Positions 20,271-29,788 of a stretch of DNA of 64,000 bases are shown here, one piece after another. The stretch is from Natronincola peptidivorans (GTDB taxonomy: Bacteria; Bacillota; Clostridia; Peptostreptococcales; Natronincolaceae): the NCBI RefSeq assembly GCF_900111615.1, contig NZ_FOHU01000001.1:213400-277399 (forward strand). The letters run 5' to 3'. The position numbers and the translations under genes were made by a program. Position 1 is the stretch's first letter; each line of letters opens with the position of its first letter. Below the pieces are notes generated by a model, which was given only the letters and a program-made list of their open reading frames with translations, did not search any database and was not told the DNA's origin.

Positions 20271-20293
20271 AGAGCGGGTTTACCCGCTCTATT
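20271..20293 (+). terminator. Terminator after rpsO
   Basis: AGAGCGGGT pairs perfectly with ACCCGCTCT around TT, then ATTATTTAT. It starts four bases after the rpsO stop and has few T in its tail, so it may also work as a processing site or partial terminator ahead of pnp. Confidence 0.7.
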
Positions 20294-20482
20294 ATTTATA
20301 AGTTGCTTTATAACCTAAAGATAGATACTTTGTATTTTTTTATTATACTAAGGTTTGTCGACTTACATAATACTTAAAAAATGACATACAATAAACAGTA
20401 ATATATCAATACATAAAGGTAATAATAATTTTGAGTAGTAACATTAACAAAGGCAAAATATGAAAGGAGGATATGCATTAAA

Positions 20483-22603
20483 ATGATAAAAACATTTAAA
20501 ACTGAAGTAGCTGGCAAATCTCTAGAAGTAGAGATAGGGAAAATGGCTTTATTATCAAATGGATCTTGTTTGCTTAAGTATGGAGACACAACGGTATTAG
20601 TAAATGCTTGTGCTTCTCAAACACCAAGAGAAGGAATAGATTTTTTCCCGCTTAGCGTAGATTATGAAGAAAAATTATATGCAGCTGGGAAAATACCTGG
20701 TGGGTTCATAAAAAGAGAAGGAAGACCTTCAGAAAATGCAGTTCTAACCTCAAGGTTAATTGATAGACCAATCAGGCCATTATTTCCAAAAGGTTATAGA
20801 AATGAAGTACAAGTGATAGCTACTGTACTATCAGTAGATCAAGATCATTCTTCTGATATTGTAGCAATGATTGGCTCTTCTATAGCCCTCTCCATCTCAG
20901 ATATTCCTTTTCTTGGACCTACTGGCTCTGTAAGAGTTGGTATGATTGATGGGAGATATATAATTAACCCCACCAGTAAAGAAAGACAAGTTAGCGATCT
21001 AGATATCATTATTTCTGGAACTAAAGATGCTGTCATGATGATAGAAGCTGGCGCTAATGAGTTAACTGAAAAACAGGTATTAGATGCAATTGAAGCAGGT
21101 CATGAAGAAATAAAAAGAATTGTTGATTTCATTGAAGATATTGTAGCGGAGGTTGGAAAACCTAAGAAAGAAGTAGTGCTATTTGAAATCGACGAAGAAA
21201 TCGATAAGTTAGTAAGAGAGTATGCAACAGATAAATTAGCAGAAGCAATTAAAACCATTGATAAAACCGAACGAAATGAAAAGGTTGAAGGTATTAAAGC
21301 TGAAACCTTAGAACATTTTGCTGAAAAGTTTGAAGAAAACACTAAAGATATAAAAGAGGTTTTGGGCAGTATTGTTAAAGAAGAATTTAGAAGTATGATT
21401 ATTCATGAACAAAAAAGACCTGACAATAGAGGCTTAGATGAAATTAGAGGGATTACCTGTGATGTTAGTATATTACCTAAAACTCATGGTTCTAGTTTGT
21501 TTACTAGAGGAGAAACACAGGTCTTAAATGTTGCAACTCTTGGAGCATTAGGAGAAGTACAAATTTTAGACGGCTTGGGAGAAGAAGAATCAAAACGATA
21601 TATGCATCACTATAATTTCCCACCCTACAGTGTTGGTGAAGTAAGATTTTTAAGAGGTCCAGGTAGGCGAGAAATAGGACATGGTGCTTTAGCTGAAAGA
21701 GCTTTAGAGCCTATGATTCCATCACAGGATGAGTTTCCCTATACAATACGCTTAGTATCAGAGGTATTAGGCTCTAATGGATCTTCTTCAATGGCAAGTG
21801 TATGTGGCAGTACATTATCACTTTTAGATGCAGGGGTCCCTATCAAAAGTATGGTAGCAGGTATTGCAATGGGATTAGTTAAAGAAAATGACAAAGTGGC
21901 AATTTTATCAGATATTCTAGGAATGGAAGACTTTTTAGGGGACATGGATTTTAAGGTTGCAGGTACTGAAAAAGGTATTACAGCAATTCAAATGGATATT
22001 AAGATCCATGGTATGGAAAAAGAAGTCATGGAAAAAGCATTGGAACAGGCAAGGGTTGGAAGGTTACATATTATGGACAAAATGAAGGAAGTAATAGATA
22101 CGCCTCGACCAGAACTTTCACCATATGCACCAAGAATTTTCAGGATGAAAATTAACCCAGACAAAATTAGAGATGTTATTGGAACTGGTGGAAAAATAAT
22201 AAACAAAATTATTGAAGAAACTGGTGCGAAGATTGACATTGAAAATGATGGAACCATTTATATTGCGGCTGAAAACCAAGAGTTAGGTGAAAAGGCGCTA
22301 AAAACTATTGAAAATATAGTGAAGGACCCTGAAATAGGAGAGATATACAAAGGCAGAGTCATAAAAATAATGAATTTTGGTGCATTTGTAGAGATTTTGC
22401 CTGGTAAAGAAGGGTTAGTTCATATATCACATCTGGCTCATGAGAGAGTGAATAAAGTAGAAGATGTGTTAAAAGTAGGACAAGAAATAGATGTAAAAGT
22501 AATGGAAATTGATCCCCAAGGAAAGATAAACTTATCTCACAAAGCATTATTACCTAAACCAACGAATAAAGAAAATAAACAAGAGAATGATAAGAAAGCA
22601 TAA
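20483..22603 (+). CDS. pnp: Polyribonucleotide nucleotidyltransferase (PNPase)
   Basis: Phosphorolytic 3'-5' exoribonuclease of mRNA turnover. The 706-residue protein contains two RNase PH domains (first with [17 protein letters not shown], second with [13 protein letters not shown] and [20 protein letters not shown]), a helical linker, a KH domain ([20 protein letters not shown]) near 560-620 and a C-terminal S1 domain ([15 protein letters not shown]). AAAGGAGG lies upstream of the ATG. The 215 bases before the gene hold the rpsO terminator and otherwise nothing clear. Confidence 0.97.
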   Translation: MIKTFKTEVAGKSLEVEIGKMALLSNGSCLLKYGDTTVLVNACASQTPREGIDFFPLSVDYEEKLYAAGKIPGGFIKREGRPSENAVLTSRLIDRPIRPLFPKGYRNEVQVIATVLSVDQDHSSDIVAMIGSSIALSISDIPFLGPTGSVRVGMIDGRYIINPTSKERQVSDLDIIISGTKDAVMMIEAGANELTEKQVLDAIEAGHEEIKRIVDFIEDIVAEVGKPKKEVVLFEIDEEIDKLVREYATDKLAEAIKTIDKTERNEKVEGIKAETLEHFAEKFEENTKDIKEVLGSIVKEEFRSMIIHEQKRPDNRGLDEIRGITCDVSILPKTHGSSLFTRGETQVLNVATLGALGEVQILDGLGEEESKRYMHHYNFPPYSVGEVRFLRGPGRREIGHGALAERALEPMIPSQDEFPYTIRLVSEVLGSNGSSSMASVCGSTLSLLDAGVPIKSMVAGIAMGLVKENDKVAILSDILGMEDFLGDMDFKVAGTEKGITAIQMDIKIHGMEKEVMEKALEQARVGRLHIMDKMKEVIDTPRPELSPYAPRIFRMKINPDKIRDVIGTGGKIINKIIEETGAKIDIENDGTIYIAAENQELGEKALKTIENIVKDPEIGEIYKGRVIKIMNFGAFVEILPGKEGLVHISHLAHERVNKVEDVLKVGQEIDVKVMEIDPQGKINLSHKALLPKPTNKENKQENDKKA

Positions 22604-22628
22604 ACCCAAAAAAGGTTTATGTTTTTTT
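22599..22628 (+). terminator. Terminator after pnp
   Basis: CATAAACC pairs with GGTTTATG around CAAAAAA, followed by seven T. The left arm overlaps the pnp stop. Confidence 0.85.
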
Positions 22629-22781
22629 ATGATTTTAAAGATAATAACATTGAATCATAAAAAAATTACTCTGAATGTGGTTTACTTATGAAAAATAGAA
22701 GAATATCTCTTTCCAAAGAATAACTCCCAGGTTTTGGAATAGTATAGTATCAAAACCATAGTTTATAGGAGGAGAGAGTAG

Positions 22782-23510
22782 ATGATAGTAATTGTAAATA
22801 AAAAAGCACTAAAAGGTATTATTTTAATCATGGTAATAATACTAATAATTGTAACGAGTATCGTAATCAATCATAACAAAAACCATACTTCAGTAACTAC
22901 AACCTATGTTCTCAACAAGCCAATAGAGCAAGGGAATGAAAAAAGTAATTATATAGCATTTGCATGTAATGTAGACTGGGGCAATGAAGTAATACCAGAT
23001 ATACTAGAAATATTGGAAGAAAGAAATATAAAAATCACATTTTTTGTAACAGGAAGGTGGGTTAAGGCTTATCCTCAACTATTTGAAACCATTGTTAAGG
23101 CAGGGCATGAAATTGGTAGCCATGGTTATCAACATCTAGATTATAGTAAATTATCATTGGAACATAATAAAAAACAAATTAAAGATGCAGAGATAGTAAT
23201 TATGCAACATATAGAAACTAAGCCTACTCTATTTGCACCTCCATCAGGAGCTTATAATCAATATACACTAATGGCAGCTGAGGAATTAGGTTATAAAACA
23301 ATTTTATGGTCTATAGATACTATAGACTGGCGACAAGGTAGCACAAAAGATATTATTGTAAAGAGAGTTATGGAAAAACCTGATCATAAAGGTGGAATCA
23401 TATTGATGCACCCTATGCCAGAAACTGCAAAAGCCATTCCTATACTTATAGATGAACTTCAGAGCAAGAACTTACAGGTTGGAAGAGTAAGTGATGTAAT
23501 AGGGGATTAG
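22782..23510 (+). CDS. Membrane-anchored polysaccharide deacetylase family protein (YlxY-like)
   Basis: A 242-residue protein with one N-terminal hydrophobic anchor (about residues 11-29), so the domain lies outside the membrane. The NodB-fold domain keeps SHGYQH (metal histidines), DTIDW and LMHP. Motif 1 reads NVDWG in place of TFDDG, so the metal-binding second Asp is Trp, and motif 3 reads APPSGAY without the usual Arg. It may therefore be catalytically impaired. Position after pnp and before the M16 peptidase and ymxH matches Bacillus ylxY, which suggests a sporulation or envelope role. Confidence 0.8.
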   Translation: MIVIVNKKALKGIILIMVIILIIVTSIVINHNKNHTSVTTTYVLNKPIEQGNEKSNYIAFACNVDWGNEVIPDILEILEERNIKITFFVTGRWVKAYPQLFETIVKAGHEIGSHGYQHLDYSKLSLEHNKKQIKDAEIVIMQHIETKPTLFAPPSGAYNQYTLMAAEELGYKTILWSIDTIDWRQGSTKDIIVKRVMEKPDHKGGIILMHPMPETAKAIPILIDELQSKNLQVGRVSDVIGD

Positions 23511-23578
23511 GTTGCATATGTTGCCTAACTGAATTATAATTTATATTGTACATGAAAATACTTACATAGGAGGATAAA

Positions 23579-24814
23579 ATGTATAAGAGATATACACTAG
23601 ACAATGGATTAAGAATAGTTACAGAGCATATTCCTTTTGTAAAATCGATATCTATCGGAGTTTGGATTGAAACAGGATCGAAGCATGAAACAAGTGAAAA
23701 TAATGGAATTTCTCATTTTATTGAGCATATGCTATTTAAAGGGACAACTACCAAAACTGCCAAAGAAATTGCAGAGACAATAGATGGCATAGGAGGACAA
23801 ATTAATGCCTTTACCAGTAAAGAATGTACTTGTTATTATACAAAGGTATTAGATTCTCATTATGAGCTAGCTATTGATCTATTAGCAGATATGCTTTTTA
23901 ATTCTAAGTTTGACAAAGATGATATGCAAAAGGAAAAAAGTGTTATTTATGAAGAAATAAGTATGTATGAAGATTCACCAGAAGATTTAGTTCACGATTT
24001 ATTATACCAATCTATTTTTAAAAATAGTGCATTAGGCCTTCCTATCCTGGGAATTAATGAATCCCTTAATAAGATTAATAGGGATAGTATTATTGAACAT
24101 ATGAATAAGTATTATGTACCAAACAATGCTGTAATATCTGTAGCAGGTAATTTTGATGAGGATAACTTACTAAGAACAATAGAAAGTAAATTTGGACATT
24201 GGAAAGAATCAAAAAGTCTAGCATTAAAAGAAGAAACTTCGAAATATAATTATGGAGAATTTTATAAGACTAAGGATATTGAACAGACCCATCTTTGCCT
24301 AGGCTTTAAAGGGATAACCCTAGGGGAAAATAAGTTATATCCTTTACTAGTAGTTAATAATATCTTAGGAGGAAGTATGAGCTCTAGACTATTTCAAAAT
24401 ATTAGGGAAGAGCGAGGACTGGTTTACTCCATCTACTCTTACCCATCTACTTATAAAGGAGGAGGTCTATTAACCATTTATGCTGGCATGAATCCTGATT
24501 TATTGGAAGAGGTTAAAAGGTTAATATTTAATGAACTAGAAGAGCTAAGGATAAGCGGGTTATCAGCTTTAGAAGTAAATAAATCTAAGGAGCAGTTAAA
24601 AGGCAATTATATTCTGGGATTAGAGAGTACAAGTAGCAGAATGACGTCAATAGGTAAATCAGAGCTATTATTGAAAAAAATATATAGTCCTAAAGAAATC
24701 ATTGAGAAGATTGATGCAGTAAAGTTGGAGGATACTGAAAAGATAATTAAAGAGATTATTGACTTAAATAAGGTTACTTTAACAGTAGTAGGAAAAGCAG
24801 ATGAAAGAGAATAA
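23579..24814 (+). CDS. M16 family zinc peptidase (MlpA/YmxG-like)
   Basis: Processing-peptidase-like metalloprotease of 411 residues, probably cytosolic. The inverted zinc motif HFIEH lies at residues 46-50, with the downstream Glu in the YEEISMYEDSPED stretch. The second half is the inactive-type repeat with the RLFQNIREERGLVYSIYS loop. There is no signal peptide. GGAGG precedes the ATG. Placement between the ylxY-like gene and ymxH matches Bacillus ymxG (mlpA). Confidence 0.93.
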   Translation: MYKRYTLDNGLRIVTEHIPFVKSISIGVWIETGSKHETSENNGISHFIEHMLFKGTTTKTAKEIAETIDGIGGQINAFTSKECTCYYTKVLDSHYELAIDLLADMLFNSKFDKDDMQKEKSVIYEEISMYEDSPEDLVHDLLYQSIFKNSALGLPILGINESLNKINRDSIIEHMNKYYVPNNAVISVAGNFDEDNLLRTIESKFGHWKESKSLALKEETSKYNYGEFYKTKDIEQTHLCLGFKGITLGENKLYPLLVVNNILGGSMSSRLFQNIREERGLVYSIYSYPSTYKGGGLLTIYAGMNPDLLEEVKRLIFNELEELRISGLSALEVNKSKEQLKGNYILGLESTSSRMTSIGKSELLLKKIYSPKEIIEKIDAVKLEDTEKIIKEIIDLNKVTLTVVGKADERE

Positions 24815-24839
24815 GGTTAATTACTAGCCTTATTTTTTT
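24810..24839 (+). terminator. Terminator after the M16 peptidase gene
   Basis: AATAAGG pairs with CCTTATT and is followed by seven T in total. The left arm includes the stop codon. Confidence 0.8.
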
Positions 24840-24862
24840 GCCCCATTCAGTCATAAAAAATA

Positions 24863-24878
24863 TTATCATAAATGATAA
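24863..24878. repeat. 16-base palindromic motif, copy 1
   Basis: TTATCATAAATGATAA: two 7-base inverted arms around AA. The identical 16 bases occur upstream of mutS at 62237. Both are in intergenic DNA shortly after a terminator. It may be a regulator site; it does not fit the 7-1-7 Fur or PerR patterns well. Confidence 0.45.
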
Positions 24879-25061
24879 TGAATATTTTATATTTTCGATT
24901 AATATATTTGTTAAGACAAGTTTTCCTAAGGAAATAACCAACATGTAAATGAACATAGATTTATTTATGAAATTTTCTGTTGGAAACTCATACATCGTGT
25001 AGTTTAAAACTTGTGATAAGAATAAATACATAGAAATAAAAGAAGAGGAGGAGAATGACTT

Positions 25062-25325
25062 ATGCGATTTAGTACAATAGGTGGCAAAGAAATTGTAAAT
25101 TTATGTGATGGAAGTCGCTTGGGAATTATTGCAGAATCGGATTTATTAATAAATGAAAAAACAGGAAAAATTGTTGCGTTACTAATACCTGATGAAAAAA
25201 ACTTATTTAATTTTTTTGCTAGCAACTCACTTTTAGAAATACCTTGGGAAGCTGTTAAGAAAATTGGTAATGATATGATCATAATAGAACTAGAGGATGA
25301 AAAAAAGAGAAAATATTCTTTATAG
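25062..25325 (+). CDS. ymxH: YlmC/YmxH family sporulation protein, PRC-barrel fold
   Basis: An 87-residue protein with the family opening RFSTIGGKEIVNLCDGSRLG and a PRC-barrel-like strand pattern ending in IPWEAVKKIGNDMIIIEL. Members occur only in spore formers and are tied to sporulation, but the biochemical role is unknown. No signal peptide or membrane segment. GAGGAGGAG precedes the ATG. The 247 bases upstream hold the M16 terminator and the palindrome at 24863. Confidence 0.88.
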   Translation: MRFSTIGGKEIVNLCDGSRLGIIAESDLLINEKTGKIVALLIPDEKNLFNFFASNSLLEIPWEAVKKIGNDMIIIELEDEKKRKYSL

Positions 25326-25451
25326 ATTATGAAACTATTTAGAATGAAAGAAACATTATTAGAAAAATCCATCATAATTCTAGAATAAGAATAGTTGATC
25401 ATTAAAAGGTAAAAATAATATTAGCATCAAAAAAAATATTAGAGGTGAATT

Positions 25452-26174
25452 ATGATGAAGGATAATAAATCAGATACAAAAAATAAAGAAGGAAAAGAAG
25501 ATTCAATAAAACAAGCTATAAGTCCTGATTTAGCAAACATTAATACTTTAGGAACGCCTGAAATACCTAAAGCGGATGAAAAAATTCATACTATTACAAT
25601 TATAGGACATATTGAAGGGCATACAGTAGCACCTCCTCAGAATAAAACTACAAAATATGAGCATATTATTCCCCAATTGGTTGCAGTAGAAGAAAATCCT
25701 AATATTGAAGGCATGTTAGTGATCCTTAATACAGTGGGGGGGGATGTAGAAGCAGGATTAGCAATATCAGAACTTATACACAGTCTATCTAAGCCGAAGG
25801 TAACCCTAGTATTAGGAGGCAGTCATAGTATAGGTGTTCCATTAGCTACCTCAGGGGATTATTCCTTCATAGCTCCTACAGCTACTATGACCATTCATCC
25901 CATTAGAATGACAGGACTTGTTATAGGTATACCACAAACCTTTAAGTATTTTTCTAAAATGCAGGATAGGATTACTGATTTTGTTATTAGAACATCTGGG
26001 ATTACAAAAACAGCATTGATGGAGTTAATGAATTCAACTGATGAACTAGCAAATGATGTAGGCAGTATACTTATAGGAGAAGATGCAGTAAAATACAAGT
26101 TAATTGATGAAGTAGGTGGATTAAACAAAGCTATGGAAAAACTCCAGCAATTGATTAAAGAAAGAAAAGAATAA
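25452..26174 (+). CDS. tepA: ClpP-family serine protease TepA
   Basis: Cytoplasmic ClpP-like protease of 240 residues, linked in Bacillus to signal-peptide turnover and translocation. The catalytic Ser is probably Ser126 in LGGSHSIGVPLA and the His is His149 in TIHPIR; GGDVEAGLAI forms the oxyanion strand. The first 45 residues are a charged, low-complexity extension. Two adjacent ATG codons (25452, 25455) follow GAGGTG; either may be used. It stands just before ftsK, the usual clostridial order. Confidence 0.92.
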   Translation: MMKDNKSDTKNKEGKEDSIKQAISPDLANINTLGTPEIPKADEKIHTITIIGHIEGHTVAPPQNKTTKYEHIIPQLVAVEENPNIEGMLVILNTVGGDVEAGLAISELIHSLSKPKVTLVLGGSHSIGVPLATSGDYSFIAPTATMTIHPIRMTGLVIGIPQTFKYFSKMQDRITDFVIRTSGITKTALMELMNSTDELANDVGSILIGEDAVKYKLIDEVGGLNKAMEKLQQLIKERKE

Positions 26175-26185
26175 TTAATTTTTTT

Positions 26186-26219
26186 AAAAAGTGTTAATGC
26201 TACAGATTAACACTTTTCT
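26186..26219 (+). terminator. Terminator after tepA
   Basis: AAAAGTGTTAAT pairs perfectly with ATTAACACTTTT around a seven-base loop (GCTACAG), then CTT. It isolates tepA from ftsK. Confidence 0.85.
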
Positions 26220-26279
26220 TAGTATTTGAAATATATGATTTGTAGAATTAATCATTATGGTGTAAAATTATTATAAAAG

Positions 26280-26317
26280 TATTAATTATAGCGCAGAGTT
26301 CTGCGCTATAATTAATA
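26280..26317. repeat. Perfect 18-bp-arm palindrome upstream of ftsK
   Basis: TATTAATTATAGCGCAGA (26280-26297), spacer GT, then its exact reverse complement (26300-26317). No T tract follows on either side, so it is not a standard terminator. It lies about 73 bases before the ftsK start and could be an operator for a dimeric regulator, a strong mRNA leader hairpin, or a recombination site. Confidence 0.9.
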
Positions 26318-26390
26318 TAACGGATTTACACATAGCAGATCAAAGCTAGAAGATTTATAATTTACTATATATATTGATGGGGTGAATATT

Positions 26391-28694
26391 TTGAATAGAA
26401 AAAATACTAAAAAAAACAAGCAGATTAATAAGAAATTTACTCTCTTTAAGAATCAATTTAACAATGAAATATATGGAATTTTCACCATTGCGTTAGGATT
26501 AATTCTTTTAACAGCATTACATAGTAATAGCGCTGGAAAAGTAGGCAAGGGTCTGGAGTATTTGTTGATGGGCTTATTTTCTAATGTTGCTCTGCTACTG
26601 CCTTATGGGTTAGTTTTGTTTGGTGTTTTAATGTTTATTGATAAACCTTTTTGGAAAGAACTAAAAGGCGTTTTATTCTTTTCTTTAATATTCTTATGTT
26701 TATTAATATTTAAGTCCTTACTTGACATAGAATTTATCGAAGAAATATCTAACTACGGATTTTTTCAATCAACTAAGATCATCTTTGACAGAGGCGCCGA
26801 GGGGATTGGTGGAGGGATTTTTGGAGTAGCTGCAACATATGTTTTAGTAAATTTATTTGGACAAGTTGGAAGCTATATCATAATTACTGCTTTATTTCTT
26901 ATTTCCTTAATCATGTATACTAAAATTTCTTTATTAGAATCCGCAAAGAAAATCAAAATTTATAGCAGTAAATTATTTTTACATTTTAAGACATTTTTAT
27001 CCAAGGATAAGAATACTGTTCAAAACATAGAAGATAGTATATCAATGGAAGAGGGCAATAATAAAAAACAGATATCATTAGAACAAGATATTGGAATCAA
27101 TGAGAAGAGTGTTGATGAAAAGATAAAAATATTAGATTATACTGCTATTAATAATCAACCAATAGAAGCTATAGAAGAAGATTTTTCAGGGTGTGATAAT
27201 AATCCAGAAGAAAACAATGAAAATAAAAGCACCCCTTTAGTTATTGGCGTTGAAGGATATAATACTAATGATAAGATAGTGTATGATTTGCCAAGCAGCG
27301 ATTTGCTAAACAAAATAGATTATATTCCTAATAAAGATGATAAGAAAAAGATTTTTTCAAAGGCTAAGATATTGGAGGAAACCTTGAAAAATTTTGGCGT
27401 GCAGGCTAAAGTATTACAAGTTAGTAAAGGACCTACTATTACAAGATATGAACTACAACCAAGTATAGGTGTAAAAGTTAGTAGAATCGTTAGTTTAAGC
27501 GATGATATAGCCTTAAATTTAGCAGCTCCTGCCATAAGAATTGAAGCACCTATTCCTGGAAAAGCTGCTATTGGAATTGAAATACCTAATGAGGATATAG
27601 CTACTGTAACCTTAAGAGAAATTATTGATAGCGATAATTATCAATCATCAACGGCGAATTTAGCATTTTCGCTAGGAAAAGATATTTCTGGAAGCCCAGT
27701 TATTACTGATATCAGCAAAATGCCTCATCTATTAATTGCTGGAGCTACAGGATCAGGCAAAAGTGTGTGTATAAATACATTAATACTTAGCTTACTGTAT
27801 AAGACAACTCCGGAGGATGTTAGATTGTTGCTAATTGACCCAAAAGTTGTAGAATTAAACCAGTATAATGGTATTCCTCATTTGTTGATTCCTGTTGTGA
27901 CAGACCCCAAAAAGGCAACCGGAGCTTTAAATTGGGCGGTGCAGGAGATGACGCAAAGATATAAAATGTTTGGAGAAAATGGTGTCAAAGATATTGCAGG
28001 GTACAATGATAAATCTAGCGATAACAAGCTGCCTTATATTGTAGTAGTTATAGATGAATTAGCAGATTTAATGCTAGTGGCACCTAACGATGTGGAGGAT
28101 GCTATATGTAGATTAGCTCAAATGGCTAGAGCAGCAGGGATTCATTTAATAATAGCAACTCAAAGACCATCAGTAGATGTTATTACAGGAGTTATTAAGG
28201 CCAATATACCATCGAGAATTGCATTTTCAGTTGCTTCACAAACTGATTCTAGAACGATATTAGATATGGGAGGGGCAGAGAAATTATTGGGCAAAGGTGA
28301 TATGCTATTTCATCCAATTGGTGCAAGTAAGCCAATAAGAATACAGGGAGCTTTTGTCTCAGAAAAAGAGGTTGAAAGGGTAGTATCTTTTATAAAAGAG
28401 CAAATTGAAATACCCAGTTATGAAGCTGAAATAATTGATAAAATTGATAAGAATAATACTATTCAGGAAGATACTGATACAGATGAGTTATTTAATGATG
28501 CTTTAAGGATAGTTATAGAGAATCAACAGGCTTCTATTTCAATGCTACAAAGAAAACTGAAGATAGGATACAACAGAGCCGCAAGACTGATTGATGAAAT
28601 GGAAGCTAAAGGAATTGTTGGTCCTCATGAAGGAAGTAAACCAAGACAAGTACTTATTGACAAAGAAACAGTAATAGAGGAGCGAAGTTCATAA
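26391..28694 (+). CDS. ftsK: DNA translocase FtsK/SpoIIIE
   Basis: Membrane-anchored DNA pump that moves chromosomal DNA through the septum in division or sporulation. The N-terminal 160 residues hold four to five membrane segments, followed by an acidic linker (about 185-290), the alpha/beta motor with Walker A AGATGSGKSVC (near 447-457) and Walker B VVVIDELADLM, and a C-terminal winged-helix gamma domain (SISMLQRKLKIGYNRAARLIDEME) that reads KOPS/SRS sites. The TTG at 26391 follows GGGGTG at good spacing, so I prefer it to the GTG at 26382; this gives 767 residues. Confidence 0.96.
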   Translation: MNRKNTKKNKQINKKFTLFKNQFNNEIYGIFTIALGLILLTALHSNSAGKVGKGLEYLLMGLFSNVALLLPYGLVLFGVLMFIDKPFWKELKGVLFFSLIFLCLLIFKSLLDIEFIEEISNYGFFQSTKIIFDRGAEGIGGGIFGVAATYVLVNLFGQVGSYIIITALFLISLIMYTKISLLESAKKIKIYSSKLFLHFKTFLSKDKNTVQNIEDSISMEEGNNKKQISLEQDIGINEKSVDEKIKILDYTAINNQPIEAIEEDFSGCDNNPEENNENKSTPLVIGVEGYNTNDKIVYDLPSSDLLNKIDYIPNKDDKKKIFSKAKILEETLKNFGVQAKVLQVSKGPTITRYELQPSIGVKVSRIVSLSDDIALNLAAPAIRIEAPIPGKAAIGIEIPNEDIATVTLREIIDSDNYQSSTANLAFSLGKDISGSPVITDISKMPHLLIAGATGSGKSVCINTLILSLLYKTTPEDVRLLLIDPKVVELNQYNGIPHLLIPVVTDPKKATGALNWAVQEMTQRYKMFGENGVKDIAGYNDKSSDNKLPYIVVVIDELADLMLVAPNDVEDAICRLAQMARAAGIHLIIATQRPSVDVITGVIKANIPSRIAFSVASQTDSRTILDMGGAEKLLGKGDMLFHPIGASKPIRIQGAFVSEKEVERVVSFIKEQIEIPSYEAEIIDKIDKNNTIQEDTDTDELFNDALRIVIENQQASISMLQRKLKIGYNRAARLIDEMEAKGIVGPHEGSKPRQVLIDKETVIEERSS

Positions 28695-28740
28695 AAATAT
28701 ACTTATTATAGAAAGTTATATATACGCAGGTGAAAAACTT

Positions 28741-29772
28741 ATGATTAGAACTATTAATGTTAGTGATGTATTTAATAAAGATGAAAAAATCTTTATTGAT
28801 GTAAGATCCCCTTATGAATTTAATGAGGGTACAATTCCCAATGCAATAAATATGCCTCTATTCAATGATGAAGAGAGAATAGAGGTAGGCAAAATCTACA
28901 AAAGTCAAGGTGTTAATGATGCAATAATAAAAGGCTTGGAGTTTACTGCAATAAAGCTGCCACCTTTATATAAAAAAGTCATAGAATTATGTGAAGCGAA
29001 AAAAGACATCATAATTTTTTGCTCTAGAGGAGGATTAAGAAGCAGTTCCGTTACCAATCTTTTGGATACACTAGGTGTAACTGTCTTCCAATTAGAAGGA
29101 GGATATAGGGCTCTACGTAAATTCACCTTAGATTATTTTCGTAATATTGATCATTATCACCAGTTTATTGTACTGCATGGATACACAGGTGTTGGAAAAA
29201 CTGAAATATTGAAGGAACTAGCTGCAAGAAACATTCCTATTTTAAACTTTGAACAAATGGCACAAAATACAGGCTCAGTATTTGGAAGTATCGGCTATTT
29301 TGAAAGAACTATTAATCAAAAAACTTTTGAAGCTTCAATCATAGATGCTTTAATAAAAGCAAGTAACAAAACTATTGTAGTAGAAAGTGAAAGTAGAAGA
29401 ATAGGAAATGTGGTTATTCCTAAGGAATTATATAGGCTTTTGAATGCTGGAAAGCATGTTTATATAGAAACATCAGTGGAGAACAGAATAAAAAGATTAG
29501 TAAATGACTATGTTATTAAACTACCAAATGGTGATGAATATTTGAAGGAATGCATCGCACACTTAAGAAAACGAATGGGAGATAAAAATATAGCTAGATA
29601 TGTAGAATTAATTCAAAATAAGCAACATGAAAAAGTTATAAAAGAATTAATCCTAAATTATTATGACCCATTATATAAGTCTTCCTTTAAAAAATATAAT
29701 TATGATTTATTCATAAACTATGATAGAATTGATAAGGCAGTAGATAAAATAGAAGACTATTATGGTAGATAG
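28741..29772 (+). CDS. mnmH: tRNA 2-selenouridine synthase
   Basis: Replaces sulfur by selenium at the 2-position of wobble U34 in some tRNAs, using selenophosphate, by way of a geranylated intermediate. The 343-residue protein has an N-terminal rhodanese domain (VRSPYEF, with catalytic Cys94 in [13 protein letters not shown]) and a C-terminal P-loop domain (GYTGVGKT, 147-154). Its presence suggests selenophosphate synthase (selD) elsewhere in the genome. The first ATG after AGGTGAAAA is used. The end overlaps the longest rimO frame. Confidence 0.95.
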   Translation: MIRTINVSDVFNKDEKIFIDVRSPYEFNEGTIPNAINMPLFNDEERIEVGKIYKSQGVNDAIIKGLEFTAIKLPPLYKKVIELCEAKKDIIIFCSRGGLRSSSVTNLLDTLGVTVFQLEGGYRALRKFTLDYFRNIDHYHQFIVLHGYTGVGKTEILKELAARNIPILNFEQMAQNTGSVFGSIGYFERTINQKTFEASIIDALIKASNKTIVVESESRRIGNVVIPKELYRLLNAGKHVYIETSVENRIKRLVNDYVIKLPNGDEYLKECIAHLRKRMGDKNIARYVELIQNKQHEKVIKELILNYYDPLYKSSFKKYNYDLFINYDRIDKAVDKIEDYYGR

Positions 29773-29788
29773 AAAGGTAGATGTAAAT

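Noticed and set aside
24855-24885. Fur or PerR box at the palindrome before ymxH
   Set aside because: The arms are 7-2-7 and the half-site order does not match the 7-1-7 Fur/PerR consensus, so I left it as an unassigned palindrome.
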